Shown here piece by piece: positions 36,823-44,613 of a stretch of DNA of 48,706 nt. The position numbers and the translations under genes were made by a program. The stretch spans positions 1-48,706 of the forward strand of contig PLAH01000072.1 in the NCBI GenBank assembly GCA_003134045.1, in the 5' to 3' direction. Numbering within the stretch: position 1 is the first letter of the stretch; every line of letters starts with the position of its first letter. The DNA comes from Gammaproteobacteria bacterium (lineage in GTDB: Bacteria; Pseudomonadota; Gammaproteobacteria; Steroidobacterales; Steroidobacteraceae). The notes below the pieces were generated by a model. That model saw only the letters and a list, made by a program, of their open reading frames with translations, searched no databases and was not told the origin of the DNA.

Positions 36823-37314
36823 CTATTTGTTTCCCGAAAATGAGTAGGTGAAACGAACGTGCTTCACAGGCACGAGGCCGTTGCCTGTGGTGTCCCACTT
36901 CATGGGTCCATACGGCCCGTCATTTTCGAGGCCGTGGTCGGGTATGCAGTCGATTTCCAGGGACGGCAGTTTGCCCCGTTCGGCCAACTGCGTGAGCGAA
37001 GCAAAGGTTTCGGCGGGCACCACTAGCGTGATGAGGCAAGGCTTACTGCCGTCAACCCACCTTAGGAACCCGTGAGCATAGTCCCAAGATTCGTTGTTTT
37101 CTTTCCCGTCATGGGGTTCGTCGATTGTCACTTCGATGAAGCATTCGAAGTCTTTGAGATTGCCGTCATCAGCTAGGGAAACTGTGTGGCGACGGTCAAC
37201 TTGAGCAACCCATCCTAGCCGCGCGTTCGGCTTAACCGGACGCCGAAAAAGCGATACGCTGTAATTGGATTCGGCCGACACCGGCACGAAGGTAAGTGTG
37301 CTGAGAATGTTCAT
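36823..37314 (-). CDS. Hypothetical protein downstream of the HEPN candidate
   Basis: 163 residues, no signal peptide or membrane segment. It is Trp/Asp-rich with blocks such as VAQVDRRHTVSLADDGNLKDF and DYAHGFLRWVDGSKPCLITLVVPAETF, suggesting a beta-rich soluble fold. It begins 27 bases after the end of the HEPN-like gene on the same strand, so the two are probably co-transcribed. It is not a recognisable MNT nucleotidyltransferase or antitoxin. No function assigned. Confidence 0.55.
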   Translation of the reverse strand: MNILSTLTFVPVSAESNYSVSLFRRPVKPNARLGWVAQVDRRHTVSLADDGNLKDFECFIEVTIDEPHDGKENNESWDYAHGFLRWVDGSKPCLITLVVPAETFASLTQLAERGKLPSLEIDCIPDHGLENDGPYGPMKWDTTGNGLVPVKHVRFTYSFSGNK

Positions 37315-37341
37315 CTAGGTGCGCTCCTTGCTGTCGGCTGC

Positions 37342-38079
37342 TTACGGCAAATCGCTTGTTTGGGACGATTCCAGGTGTCTAAGAAATTGCGCCGTGTCAT
37401 TGATAGCGTAGCGATGCTCAAATGTGATTTCCCTGGCGCCGGCTGGATTCGCGACAAGGGTTGCAAGGTCCGACGTGATGCTTTCTAACATGGGTTGTTG
37501 GCCATTGTGGTAAAGCTGGAAAAGCGCGTTCCAAAGAGCGAGTGGGAATACCGATAGCCGCTCATAATCCGCACGCGGTACGTTTTGAAACATTTCGTAC
37601 TTCTCAGCATCTGTAATGTTGCCTGCATGTGCAAAGACCTTGTGCCGGATTGGGCCAATGGTCGATTCGTAGAGTGACGTGTGTTCGTCAAGCGCATCCT
37701 GCAACGGCTTGAAATCCACGGCCCGAGGCTCGAATGCATCAACAGTATAAATTGGCCCCTTGCGAGTCGCCAGTGCCGCGCGGCTGAAAATACCGGGATA
37801 GGTAGTGACGTGTTTCACCAAGCGGTCGGCGCTCAGCACGTCCTTTCGCGAATCGTAGATGCGGCCAAGGGCCACAATTGATGAGGTTTGCATGCCGCCT
37901 AGGACCGTGTTCCAAAAGCCGGCGTCCCTATCGAGGATTGGGACCAAGGTGGGATTTTGATTGGCGATGAAATTGATGGATGACCCGACGTAGGCGTACC
38001 GCGCGGTTGCCCTGGCGTCGCGCTGTAGGGCATCGAGGCGTTGTAGGAAGACTTGTTCCGGCGTGGGCTGTGCGCTCAT
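37342..38079 (-). CDS. HEPN-like (AbiU2-type) putative RNase
   Basis: 245 residues from ATG 38079 (AAGGG eight bases upstream). Mostly helical. The block AGFWNTVLGGMQTSSIVALGRIYDSRKDVLSADRLV, and IGPIRHKVFAHAGN with an R-x5-H motif (R145, H151), are what is seen in HEPN domains of the AbiU2 kind, where the Arg and His form the RNase active site. HEPN proteins act in toxin-antitoxin and phage-defence systems. The partner at 36823-37314 is unrecognised. The family call rests on the motif and helix pattern, so moderate certainty. Confidence 0.55.
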   Translation of the reverse strand: MSAQPTPEQVFLQRLDALQRDARATARYAYVGSSINFIANQNPTLVPILDRDAGFWNTVLGGMQTSSIVALGRIYDSRKDVLSADRLVKHVTTYPGIFSRAALATRKGPIYTVDAFEPRAVDFKPLQDALDEHTSLYESTIGPIRHKVFAHAGNITDAEKYEMFQNVPRADYERLSVFPLALWNALFQLYHNGQQPMLESITSDLATLVANPAGAREITFEHRYAINDTAQFLRHLESSQTSDLP

Positions 38080-38221
38080 TGAATTGACCCTTAATGTCAT
38101 CTGGCCTGGATCGCCCGGCAGGATTTCAAGCCGTGATAGACGCGCTCGATCTTAGTTCGACGCGGCCGGCTGATCGCCCTTTGCCTCGCGTCTCTTCGCT
38201 GCGGATGCTTCCCAGCGAGCC

Positions 38222-38330
38222 GCGGCACGCGCTTCCACAGGGTCCGCCAACACAGCGTTGTACGCGGCTTCCTCGACGGCTCGCCGGCCTTTCCGATACG
38301 CGAGCGAATTTGGTGGAGCAACGCGCCCGG
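38222..38330 (-). repeat. 109-bp perfect inverted repeat, copy 2
   Basis: Reverse-complement copy of 36231-36339. It ends exactly where the T5orf172-like fragment begins, marking a recombination junction. The segment between the copies (36340-38221) holds the hypothetical and HEPN-like genes and could invert. Confidence 0.95.
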
Positions 38331-38510
38331 CAAGTCGGGGTGAACCTGCCCGAAGATTTGGAATTAGTCCACGCCATCAGCACCGACGACGCCTACGGGA
38401 TTGAAGCCTATTGGCACAAGCGGTTCGCCGACAAGCGGCGCGGCGGGGAGTGGTTTGAACTGACCGGCGACGACGTGCGGGCGTTCAAACGCCGCAAGGG
38501 GTTCATGTAG
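38331..38510 (+). pseudogene. C-terminal fragment of a GIY-YIG/T5orf172-like protein
   Basis: The frame reads LPEDLELVHAISTDDAYGIEAYWHKRFADKR then RGGEWFELTGDDVRAFKRRK, the conserved tail of T5orf172/Mug113-type GIY-YIG proteins. Everything before it is replaced by the 109-bp repeat, so the catalytic GIY-YIG start is missing. Confidence 0.6.
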
Positions 38511-38588
38511 GCCCTTCCTGCGAAAACTCGCGGTTCAAACTCCATTATGCTACAAAGGCTTATGGCGATTACATCACGAGGCCAACAG

Positions 38589-38816
38589 ATGAATTTCATA
38601 TTTTTAGGTCGGGAGTCCGATGCTTCTCTCACGCCCGATGAAGTTAGAAGTGAGCATAAAAAGGCGCTGGCCGACTTCACGGAAGCGCGTCAGGCAACAC
38701 TAACCGTCAATCTTGCCGGCATGGATGGAATGAGTGCTGCCCACGAAGTGGCCATGCAATTCGAGGCGGCGAGGGCAAATTGCACGACGTGGGCGCACCG
38801 CGTCGCGAGCCTGTAA
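38589..38816 (+). CDS. Small hypothetical protein
   Basis: 75 residues from ATG 38589, helical and soluble (TPDEVRSEHKKALADFTEARQAT..). It is the last gene of the first module, about 120 bases before repeat copy 1. No family recognised. Confidence 0.4.
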   Translation: MNFIFLGRESDASLTPDEVRSEHKKALADFTEARQATLTVNLAGMDGMSAAHEVAMQFEAARANCTTWAHRVASL

Positions 38817-38933
38817 GCCCGACAAAGTGTGACGTACGTCACAGATTTTGACACGGGTATGCGTTCGGGTACTTCGAGGCGCAGAATTTCGCAGCCCATT
38901 GTAATTGAAAGATAAATTGGCGATTTTAGGCTC

Positions 38934-38957
38934 CCCGTGGGACGCCAATTTTAAACG
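38934..38957 (+). repeat. Repeat copy 1
   Basis: CCCGTGGGACGCCA (one G fewer than the tRNA) plus right flank ATTTTAAACG. The left flank (TTTTAGGCTC) is unlike that of copies 2-6, so this may be the original right end of the recombinase element. Confidence 0.85.
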
Positions 38958-39062
38958 CCGGGCAACCCGGCCTCCGGTCCGTCGCGGTCTTCATCGGAGC
39001 GGATTACTATCTCAGTGGGCTCCTGCACCCTTTATCTCCATCCATGCGGCAATTGAGCCGTG

Positions 39063-39494
39063 TCATGTCGGTTTGAATGTCTTGACGCCTGCTTTATTCG
39101 CTGCACGCCGTAGGTCGTCATCAAGAGTCGCTATCGGGCCGCCGTTGCGCAGGGCAAGCTCCAGATACGATGCGTCGTAGGACGACAGCCGATAGCGTCG
39201 TGACAGCTGCAGGGTATCGGAAAGGACATGCGTGAACGTATCGGCATCGACCTCCATCGATATGCCTTCGAGCAACGAGATGAACGACCCGCTTTGTGCT
39301 GCGGTCACCAGTTCTTTGGCTTCACTGCGCGCGATAACGTTCGCAACCTCGAGTCCCCACGTCGTTGGTACCATGGCCACGGTGTCGGGATCTCGTAGGG
39401 CATTCAAAACTGCCAAAGGGTAAGCCTCGTCGCGCGCGGCGGTGTCCCGCAGTAACCAGGACAACGTGACCGAGGCGTCGAGAACAAATCTCAT
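39063..39494 (-). CDS. vapC: VapC-like PIN-domain toxin
   Basis: 143 residues. PIN acidic residues: Asp6 (FVLDASVTLSWLL), Glu in WGLEVANVI, Asp in SSYDASYLELAL and the TLDDDL cluster near the C-terminus. VapC toxins are magnesium-dependent RNases cutting tRNA or rRNA. Start overlaps the antitoxin stop by four bases, so it is made with its antidote. The module is bounded by repeat copies 1 and 2. Confidence 0.85.
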   Translation of the reverse strand: MRFVLDASVTLSWLLRDTAARDEAYPLAVLNALRDPDTVAMVPTTWGLEVANVIARSEAKELVTAAQSGSFISLLEGISMEVDADTFTHVLSDTLQLSRRYRLSSYDASYLELALRNGGPIATLDDDLRRAANKAGVKTFKPT

Positions 39495-39736
39495 TCCCGG
39501 CCTTCTTCGATGGCGGCCTTGATGTCGATTTTCGCTCGTACCGAGTTGCTTTTCTTGAATGAGAGAAATTGATCGATGGCTGCCGCCGGGTCTTTGGCAG
39601 TCTGGCCCTCGCTTGGAACGAGATCCGCGATGGCCTTGCCCCTATTTGTAATGGTGAATCGTTTGCCCGCCTGGACTTGGCGCAACAACTCCGGGAGTTT
39701 CGTTTTTGCCTCGTATGCGCCGATTTCAATCTTCAT
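39491..39736 (-). CDS. Phd/YefM-type antitoxin paired with the PIN toxin
   Basis: 81 residues. The N-terminal Phd/YefM fold (MKIEIGAYEAKTKLPELLRQVQAGKRFTITNRGKAIADLVP) binds DNA, and the tail (SVRAKIDIKAAIEEGRE) would wrap the toxin. GGAGG lies eight bases before ATG 39736. A perfect 20-bp palindrome 29 bases upstream is the expected operator for autoregulation by the toxin-antitoxin complex. Confidence 0.85.
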   Translation of the reverse strand: MKIEIGAYEAKTKLPELLRQVQAGKRFTITNRGKAIADLVPSEGQTAKDPAAAIDQFLSFKKSNSVRAKIDIKAAIEEGRE

Positions 39737-39764
39737 GAGTAACTGCCTCCATTCGACATTTAAA

Positions 39765-39784
39765 GACTAGTCTATAGACTAGTC
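39765..39784. promoter_or_regulatory. 20-bp perfect palindrome, TA operator
   Basis: GACTAGTCTATAGACTAGTC, self-complementary over 20 bases, just upstream of the antitoxin gene and on its presumed promoter. Contains two GACTAGTC half-sites, each itself a palindrome. Confidence 0.75.
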
Positions 39785-39835
39785 GTTTGCAACTTGGAGT
39801 GTATACGCACGTGTCAGGCGGGAAGGATCGCCCGG

Positions 39836-39887
39836 TATTTACGTGGGTTAAGACGGAATCCCCGTGGGGACGCCAATTTTAAACGCC
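39836..39887 (+). repeat. Repeat copy 2
   Basis: Left flank TATTTACGTGGGTTAA, then GACGGAATC, core CCCGTGGGGACGCCA (39861-39875), right flank ATTTTAAACGCC. Its GAATCCCCG block is nearest to the tRNA-Glu T arm. Confidence 0.9.
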
Positions 39888-40222
39888 TGTTGGCCCAGCC
39901 GCATTCCTGAACGCTCCCGAGCCCTCTTTGCTCCCTGGCCGACATCGCGGGCGATCGACTTCACGCCGGGGCCGCGAGAGACTATCCAGGTATCGGATTG
40001 AGGAACGAACGATGAGTCGGTGGAGTTCATCCAAATCTTGGCTTGGGACAGGAGGATAGCCGTGAGCAGGAAGCCTGACATAGGATCCTTGAAGCGGGAG
40101 AAAGCAGTCGCATTTATCAACCTCGATTACGCGATTGACATGTCGAACACAGGGGTGCTGGCTCCCGGTGCACGCTCATTGTCTGGTGGTTTTTCAAGAC
40201 GAGGCACCGGCTGAAGAACTGA
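39888..40222. other. Non-coding start of the PilT-like module
   Basis: About 335 bases. A minus-strand open frame (39848-40120, 90 codons) ends inside repeat copy 2 and a plus-strand frame (40020-40214) overlaps it. Neither has a recognisable motif, so no gene is claimed. Confidence 0.35.
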
Positions 40223-41266
40223 TTAGTGCGCGGGAATGACCGATCCGGGATTTTCCGCGCCCCCCGCCGCGGACGGCAGCACCCAGTCTTTCTTGTGTGC
40301 CATCCACTGCTGATAGCGCTCGAACGTCCACATCCCATGGTCGGCGCCGGTCTGCAACACCGTGGCGATCTGGCTGAATTGTCCCGCACGGATCGCCCCT
40401 TTCGCGCCCGAGCTGCCGGTCAGTATTTCACAGCGCGGCACCCGCAGTTGGTACTGGCTGAGGAAATCGAATCGTTGGCAGACCACACCCACCAGGCAAT
40501 CCGCGATCTGCGCCAGAATGCTGCCGTGAATTTCCGGTGCAAACGACATGCAGATCCGGCTCAACGCCTCGGCGCAATTCGCCGAATGCATGGTGGTCAG
40601 GACGAGATGACCGGTTTCGGCCGCGTTCAAGGTCAATCTCATGACTTCCGGAGTGCGCATCTCCCCGATCACCAGCACATCGGGATTCTCACGCATGGCG
40701 TCGATGATGGCCTGCTCATAGCTCGGCGAGTGGCTGGGAATTTCCCGCTGCCGGATGAACGAGAGCCGATTTGAATACATGTACTCCACCGGACTTTCAA
40801 GCGTGATGATATTGCTGGCCCGGGCGAGGTTGATCTCCTCGAGCAGTGCTGCCAGTGTCGTGGATTTTCCGCACCCCGTCGGTCCGGATACGATCACCAG
40901 GCCGGAGCGTGCATTGGCGAGCGCCATCAAGTCGGGGTGCAGATTGCACGCCCGCAGGCCATTAACCGAGGCCGACAACAGCCGCACCGCAATCCCGAGA
41001 CCCCGGACCGACCGAAAGATATTGATCCGGCACTGCGTTCCCGCGAGATTGATGGATAGATCGGCGGAGCCGCGTTTCAGAAAAAGAGCCCACCCCTCAT
41101 CGCTCAGCAGTTCCTTACCGGCGCGGTCGAGATCGGCGGCTGGCAGCTTTTCACCGATGGTTTGCAATTCGCCCCTGACCCGCACCACGGCAGGCGTCTC
41201 AGTTTCCAACAGTAAATCACTCGCGTCCATCTGGTGCGCCTTGGCAACCAATTCCCGAATTACCAT
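40223..41266 (-). CDS. Orphan PilT/PilU-like secretion ATPase
   Basis: 347 residues. N-terminal PAS-like part (about 1-100), Walker A GPTGCGKSTT (128-137), an Asp-box-like region ITLESPVEYM, Walker B VLVIGEMRTPEVMRL and His-box HLVLTTMHSANCAEAL. This is the PilT/PilU retraction-ATPase layout. PilT powers type IV pilus retraction, but no other pilus gene is in the module, so it is an orphan, possibly accessory. The ATG overlaps the stop of a truncated lipoprotein frame upstream (ATGG/TAA), and no good ribosome site of its own is seen, so translation may depend on that frame. Confidence 0.8.
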   Translation of the reverse strand: MVIRELVAKAHQMDASDLLLETETPAVVRVRGELQTIGEKLPAADLDRAGKELLSDEGWALFLKRGSADLSINLAGTQCRINIFRSVRGLGIAVRLLSASVNGLRACNLHPDLMALANARSGLVIVSGPTGCGKSTTLAALLEEINLARASNIITLESPVEYMYSNRLSFIRQREIPSHSPSYEQAIIDAMRENPDVLVIGEMRTPEVMRLTLNAAETGHLVLTTMHSANCAEALSRICMSFAPEIHGSILAQIADCLVGVVCQRFDFLSQYQLRVPRCEILTGSSGAKGAIRAGQFSQIATVLQTGADHGMWTFERYQQWMAHKKDWVLPSAAGGAENPGSVIPAH

Positions 41267-41478
41267 ACAGATATTCCTGCCGGGTGTACGGGACTGACGG
41301 AGTATGCGGTCACCGTTCCAGTGACCCTCGGAGAGAGCGGCGTGATCGTCGTGCCCATCCTGGCGGTCAGCGGATTCGAGTAGGACAATGAACTCGGGGC
41401 TGCGGCACTGGAGCCGTCACCGCCAAAGCATGCGAGGAGAAGCGTTGCGAGGAACGCCATAAAGGAAGCTTTCAGCAT
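41260..41478 (-). pseudogene. Truncated lipoprotein with first Ig-like repeat
   Basis: 72 codons from ATG 41478 (AGGGAG seven bases before). Lipobox in FLATLLLACFGGDGSS, then LSYSNPLTARMGTTITPLSPRVTGTVTAYSVSPVHPAGIS, the beginning of a putative Ig domain that is then cut. Its stop overlaps the PilT-like start. Either a remnant or a leader frame that couples translation of the ATPase. Confidence 0.55.
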
Positions 41479-41878
41479 CTCGATACTCCCTAGTGCGAAC
41501 AGCAACAGTCCGCGATTTAATGAACCGACAAGCGGCCTAGTTCACGAGATGCCTGCACATAAGGCTTTTTCTTCGTGCCACATTTAGAATGTGCACGAAC
41601 ATAGCAGGTGGAAATTTAACATAATGTGCGCTGCGCCCCGGCCGCTAAAGTAAAATGTTCGACTGCGTCTCTTTCGCCGCGAAAATCGACCCCAGCTAGA
41701 ACGCTTGCGCCGGTTCACCCTTCAATTCCGCCGACCGCAGCGCGTTAACGGCCGCCGGATTTACGGGGGTTAAGTTGGTGTACCCGTGGGGACGCCAATT
41801 TTAAACGCGGTGAATGCCCGTGGGTGTCGCCGTGGCGCTCGAGCGCGTCCCGCACCGGCCGCCGGGCGGCGCGTCTTT
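41479..41878. other. Intergenic region containing repeat copy 3
   Basis: About 400 bases. An AT-rich tract (around 41600-41660) likely carries the promoter of the lipoprotein/PilT-like genes. The rest is repeat copy 3 and the tail beyond higA. No gene seen. Confidence 0.4.
41757..41808 (+). repeat. Repeat copy 3
   Basis: Left flank GGATTTACGGGGGTTAAG, then TTGGTGTA, core CCCGTGGGGACGCCA (41783-41797), right flank ATTTTAAACGC. Confidence 0.9.
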
Positions 41879-42196
41879 TCAGGCCACCGCCGTGCGCTCA
41901 AGGGGTTCAATCTCCCGTACGGCGCGCTTCGTTTCGGCAGAACGCTCCGCCGTTCGCAGAGCGTATATAGATTGCAAGTTCAGCCAGAACTGCGCAGTGC
42001 CGCCGAAGTAGCGCGCGAGTCGCATAGCGGTATCGGCAGTGACGCCCCGGCGCTCCAGAACGATGTCACCAATGCGTGACGGGCTCAGGTGGAGAGCCTT
42101 CGCAAGCGCGTTTGGGCTCAAGCCCAAGGGGTTCAAGTACTCATCACGAAGCACTTCGCCAGGGTGAACCGGCCGCATTCCGTTTTTGAAAGTCAT
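41879..42196 (-). CDS. higA: HigA-type antitoxin
   Basis: 105 residues from ATG 42196. MRPVHPGEVLRDEYLNPLGLSPNALAKALHLSPSRIGDIVLERRGVTADTAMRLARYFGGTAQFWLNLQ is the HigA/VapI helix-turn-helix family almost end to end. Placed after the toxin gene, the higBA order. It would neutralise HigB and repress the operon. Confidence 0.88.
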   Translation of the reverse strand: MTFKNGMRPVHPGEVLRDEYLNPLGLSPNALAKALHLSPSRIGDIVLERRGVTADTAMRLARYFGGTAQFWLNLQSIYALRTAERSAETKRAVREIEPLERTAVA

Positions 42197-42209
42197 GTAA
42201 TCTTGTCCC

Positions 42210-42494
42210 TCACGCGTAATGGTTGGTAATCTCAACGTCTGTCGGACCTGTATCGGTCCAAACGAAGCAGACCCGGAACTGATCGTTAACCCGCATGCTG
42301 TGCTGTCCCGCTCGATCACTTACCAGCGCTTCGAGGCGATTACCCGGCGGTGATTTCAGGTCCTCATGCACGGTCGCCGCCTCCAACATCGTAAGCTTGC
42401 GAGTCGCGACTTTGCGTATCGCACCGAAACGTTGCGATTTCTCCGTCTTGAATAGCTCTTCGGTATCCTTGCATTTGAATCCCTGAATTGCCAT
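42210..42494 (-). CDS. higB: HigB-type RelE-superfamily toxin
   Basis: 94 residues: IQGFKCKDTEELFKTEKSQRF, then MLEAATVHEDLKSPPGNRLEALVSDRAGQHSMRVNDQFRVCFVW and the C-terminal EITNHY. This matches the HigB plasmid-maintenance toxin family, ribosome-dependent mRNA endonucleases. Toxin first, antitoxin 13 bases later. An inverted repeat over the promoter is seen just upstream. Confidence 0.88.
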   Translation of the reverse strand: MAIQGFKCKDTEELFKTEKSQRFGAIRKVATRKLTMLEAATVHEDLKSPPGNRLEALVSDRAGQHSMRVNDQFRVCFVWTDTGPTDVEITNHYA

Positions 42495-43119
42495 ATACGC
42501 ATCCTATACCGTTTCCCGGTAAGCGGCAAGTTCTACATCGATCGGGTTGGCTAGTGCCTTTGCGGAGAAGCGGAATCATGTTGCGGCGATTGAGACGAGA
42601 GAGAATTTGACCGGTAATAATCTGCTGTTCGTACCCGGTTCCCGACGGACTGTCGCGGTCATTTGCTTTCCTCGCGTACTCCGGAGTCAAGACGCAGAGG
42701 ATGAAGTCGGCCTGCAGCAGCCCCTGCTCCATGAAAAGAGCGGCGCTCGTCCCAGCTCGCATGAACCATTGGTCCAGTTGGGCTTCCAAGCCATTTTGCT
42801 GTAAGTGCTCTGCGAGTTGCCGCACCCAGTCCTTGTGAGCCTGGCCGTCCCACGAATAGCTGACAAATACTCGCTTTGGCACGTCGGGTTCGAGTTCCGG
42901 GACGGGGAGCAAGCCATCCAGTTCACGCATCCGTTTAAAGGCCATCAAGGTCCACTCCCGTACCTCGTCAACGCTTCCATTTAGCAGTCGCGCCACCTGC
43001 GCGTCGCTTCTTGGGTTTTGATGGTCAAATCGAAGCTCAATGACCTGACGCAACTGCGGAGGCAGCAGTGATATCTTGAGTTGATTGCGTCTCAGGATTG
43101 TTCTGATCAATCTGTCCAC
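42364..43119 (-). pseudogene. Sigma-region-4/SEFIR fusion, 3' end lost into higBA
   Basis: From GTG 43119 the protein has a sigma-70 region-4-like helix-turn-helix (about 17-66, LPPQLRQVIELRFDHQNPRSDAQVARLLNGSVDEVREWTLMAF). A SEFIR domain follows (about 82-190: KRVFVSYSWDGQAHKDWVRQLAEHLQQNG, then DFILCVLTPEYARKA and NMIPLLRKG). SEFIR and TIR domains serve in protein assemblies and bacterial defence. After about residue 191 (near 42545) the frame runs through the higB promoter and, out of frame, through higB itself, so the natural C-terminus is replaced. I infer truncation when the higBA module arrived. An ATG/GTG start farther upstream is possible. Confidence 0.6.
42507..42521. promoter_or_regulatory. 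Inverted repeat at the higBA promoter
   Basis: TACCG-TTTCC-CGGTA, 12 bases upstream of higB, beside a TATA-like -10 on the minus strand (GTATAGGAT). Likely HigA operator. Confidence 0.5.
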
Positions 43120-43316
43120 TAATGAGTATTCCTTATTTTCTGGCCCGCGCGCCAAAACTGAACAAGCCAACACAAGCAAGGTCGCATTGCTCGTTCGGCG
43201 CTCATGCGTTGGCTATTGTTGCGGAGAAGGCCCGGGATACACCAGAGCATGCATAGGGGTTCTATCGCGCGTGCCGCCTCGTTTGATATCGCGACATTTT
43301 CAAAAGGATTGATGCC

Positions 43317-44330
43317 ATGTTTGTTGTGCACAGTTATCCATTGGCCGTCATCTTCTGTGTGGTCACGATGCTTGGTTGGGGTTCATGGGCAAATGCCAAG
43401 AAGCTGGCACGCCCTGACTGGCGGTTCGAGCTGTTCTACTGGGACTATACCCTGGGAGTGCTGCTCTTCACTCTGATCCTCGGCCTGACGATGGGCAGCA
43501 GCGGTACCGAGGGCCGCCCGTTTCTCGCCGACCTGGCACAAGCCTCGAGCGCCTCCATCATATCGGCATTGGTTGGCGGTGCGATCTTCAATCTCGCGAA
43601 CATTTTGCTGGTCGCCGCCATCGAGATAGCCGGCATGGCGGTAGCCTATCCGGTCGGGATCGGACTCGCCCTGATCATCGGCGTGATCGTCAATTACCGC
43701 GCCGCGCCGGTTGGCAACGTTGCGCTTCTTGCGGCGGGCGTCGTGCTGGTGATCCTGGCGATTGTCTTGGACGCCGTCGCATATCGCAGGTTGCTGGCTG
43801 CGTCGCCTGGCGTAGGAAGCAAGGCTGGCGCCAGCGGCCTGCTGATTTCAGTGGCCTGCGGTGTGTTCATGGGGATGTTCTATCGCTTCGTTGCGGCGGC
43901 GATGTACCCGGATCCGGCTGATGCGGTGAACGGCAAGATGGGACCCTACGCGGCGGTTTTTGTGCTCGCCGTCGGCATCCTGCTGAGCAATTTCGTCTGG
44001 AATATGTTCGCAATGAAAAAACCGTTCGTGGGTACTCCGGTTAGCTTCGGCGACTATTTCGCGGGGAGACCCGGCACGCACCTGACCGGCGTGGTGGGTG
44101 GCGTGATATGGGGAGTGGGCATGTCCTTCAACCTGATTGCTTCGGGGCGCGCCGGCTTCGCGATTTCCTATGCGCTCGGCCAAGGCGCCACAATGATCGC
44201 GGCATTTTGGGGCGTGTTTATTTGGAAGGAGTTCCGCATGTCGCCGCCCGGCACCTCGGCCTTGCTGGCAGCGATGTTCGCGAGTTTTCTGGCCGGTCTC
44301 ACGCTCATCGTCCTCGCACGTGCGGTGTAG
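43317..44330 (+). CDS. GRP/DMT-type membrane transporter (sugar-transport-like)
   Basis: 337 residues with ten hydrophobic helices. The opening LAVIFCVVTMLGWGSWANAKKLARPDWRFELFYWDYTLGVLLFTLILGLTMG and the later GVIWGVGMSFNLIASGRAGFAISYALGQGATMIAAFWGVFIWKEF match the GRP/ureide-permease branch of the drug/metabolite transporter superfamily, which moves sugars or small polar solutes. AAGGA lies eight bases before the ATG. Divergent from the SEFIR remnant. The only plus-strand gene inside modules 2-6 and the only clear metabolic cargo. Confidence 0.75.
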   Translation: MFVVHSYPLAVIFCVVTMLGWGSWANAKKLARPDWRFELFYWDYTLGVLLFTLILGLTMGSSGTEGRPFLADLAQASSASIISALVGGAIFNLANILLVAAIEIAGMAVAYPVGIGLALIIGVIVNYRAAPVGNVALLAAGVVLVILAIVLDAVAYRRLLAASPGVGSKAGASGLLISVACGVFMGMFYRFVAAAMYPDPADAVNGKMGPYAAVFVLAVGILLSNFVWNMFAMKKPFVGTPVSFGDYFAGRPGTHLTGVVGGVIWGVGMSFNLIASGRAGFAISYALGQGATMIAAFWGVFIWKEFRMSPPGTSALLAAMFASFLAGLTLIVLARAV

Positions 44331-44382
44331 CCGGCCGGGTGGGCCGCCTTGGCGGCCGACTCAAGCCCCTCGAGACGCCGAG

Positions 44383-44432
44383 TATTTACGTGGGTTAATA
44401 CGGAGTACCCGTGGGACGCCAATTTTAAGCGC
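44383..44432 (+). repeat. Repeat copy 4
   Basis: Left flank TATTTACGTGGGTTAAT, then ACGGAGTA, core CCCGTGGGACGCCA (44408-44421, one G short, like copy 1), right flank ATTTTAAGCGC. Confidence 0.88.
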
Positions 44433-44613
44433 GGCGTAGTCGGGGTACGGACGACGGCATTGGTCGGTTCTCAGGCCCGGCGCTGCCAGATGGCGGGGTC
44501 GCGCCTGCTGTGGACCACCGGCAAAACGACGATTCGTCGTTCTTCCATTCGAAAGTACACGCTGAATGGAAACCGATTGGCAACGACGCGGAGTTCTGAC
44601 CGGGCGCCGTCGC

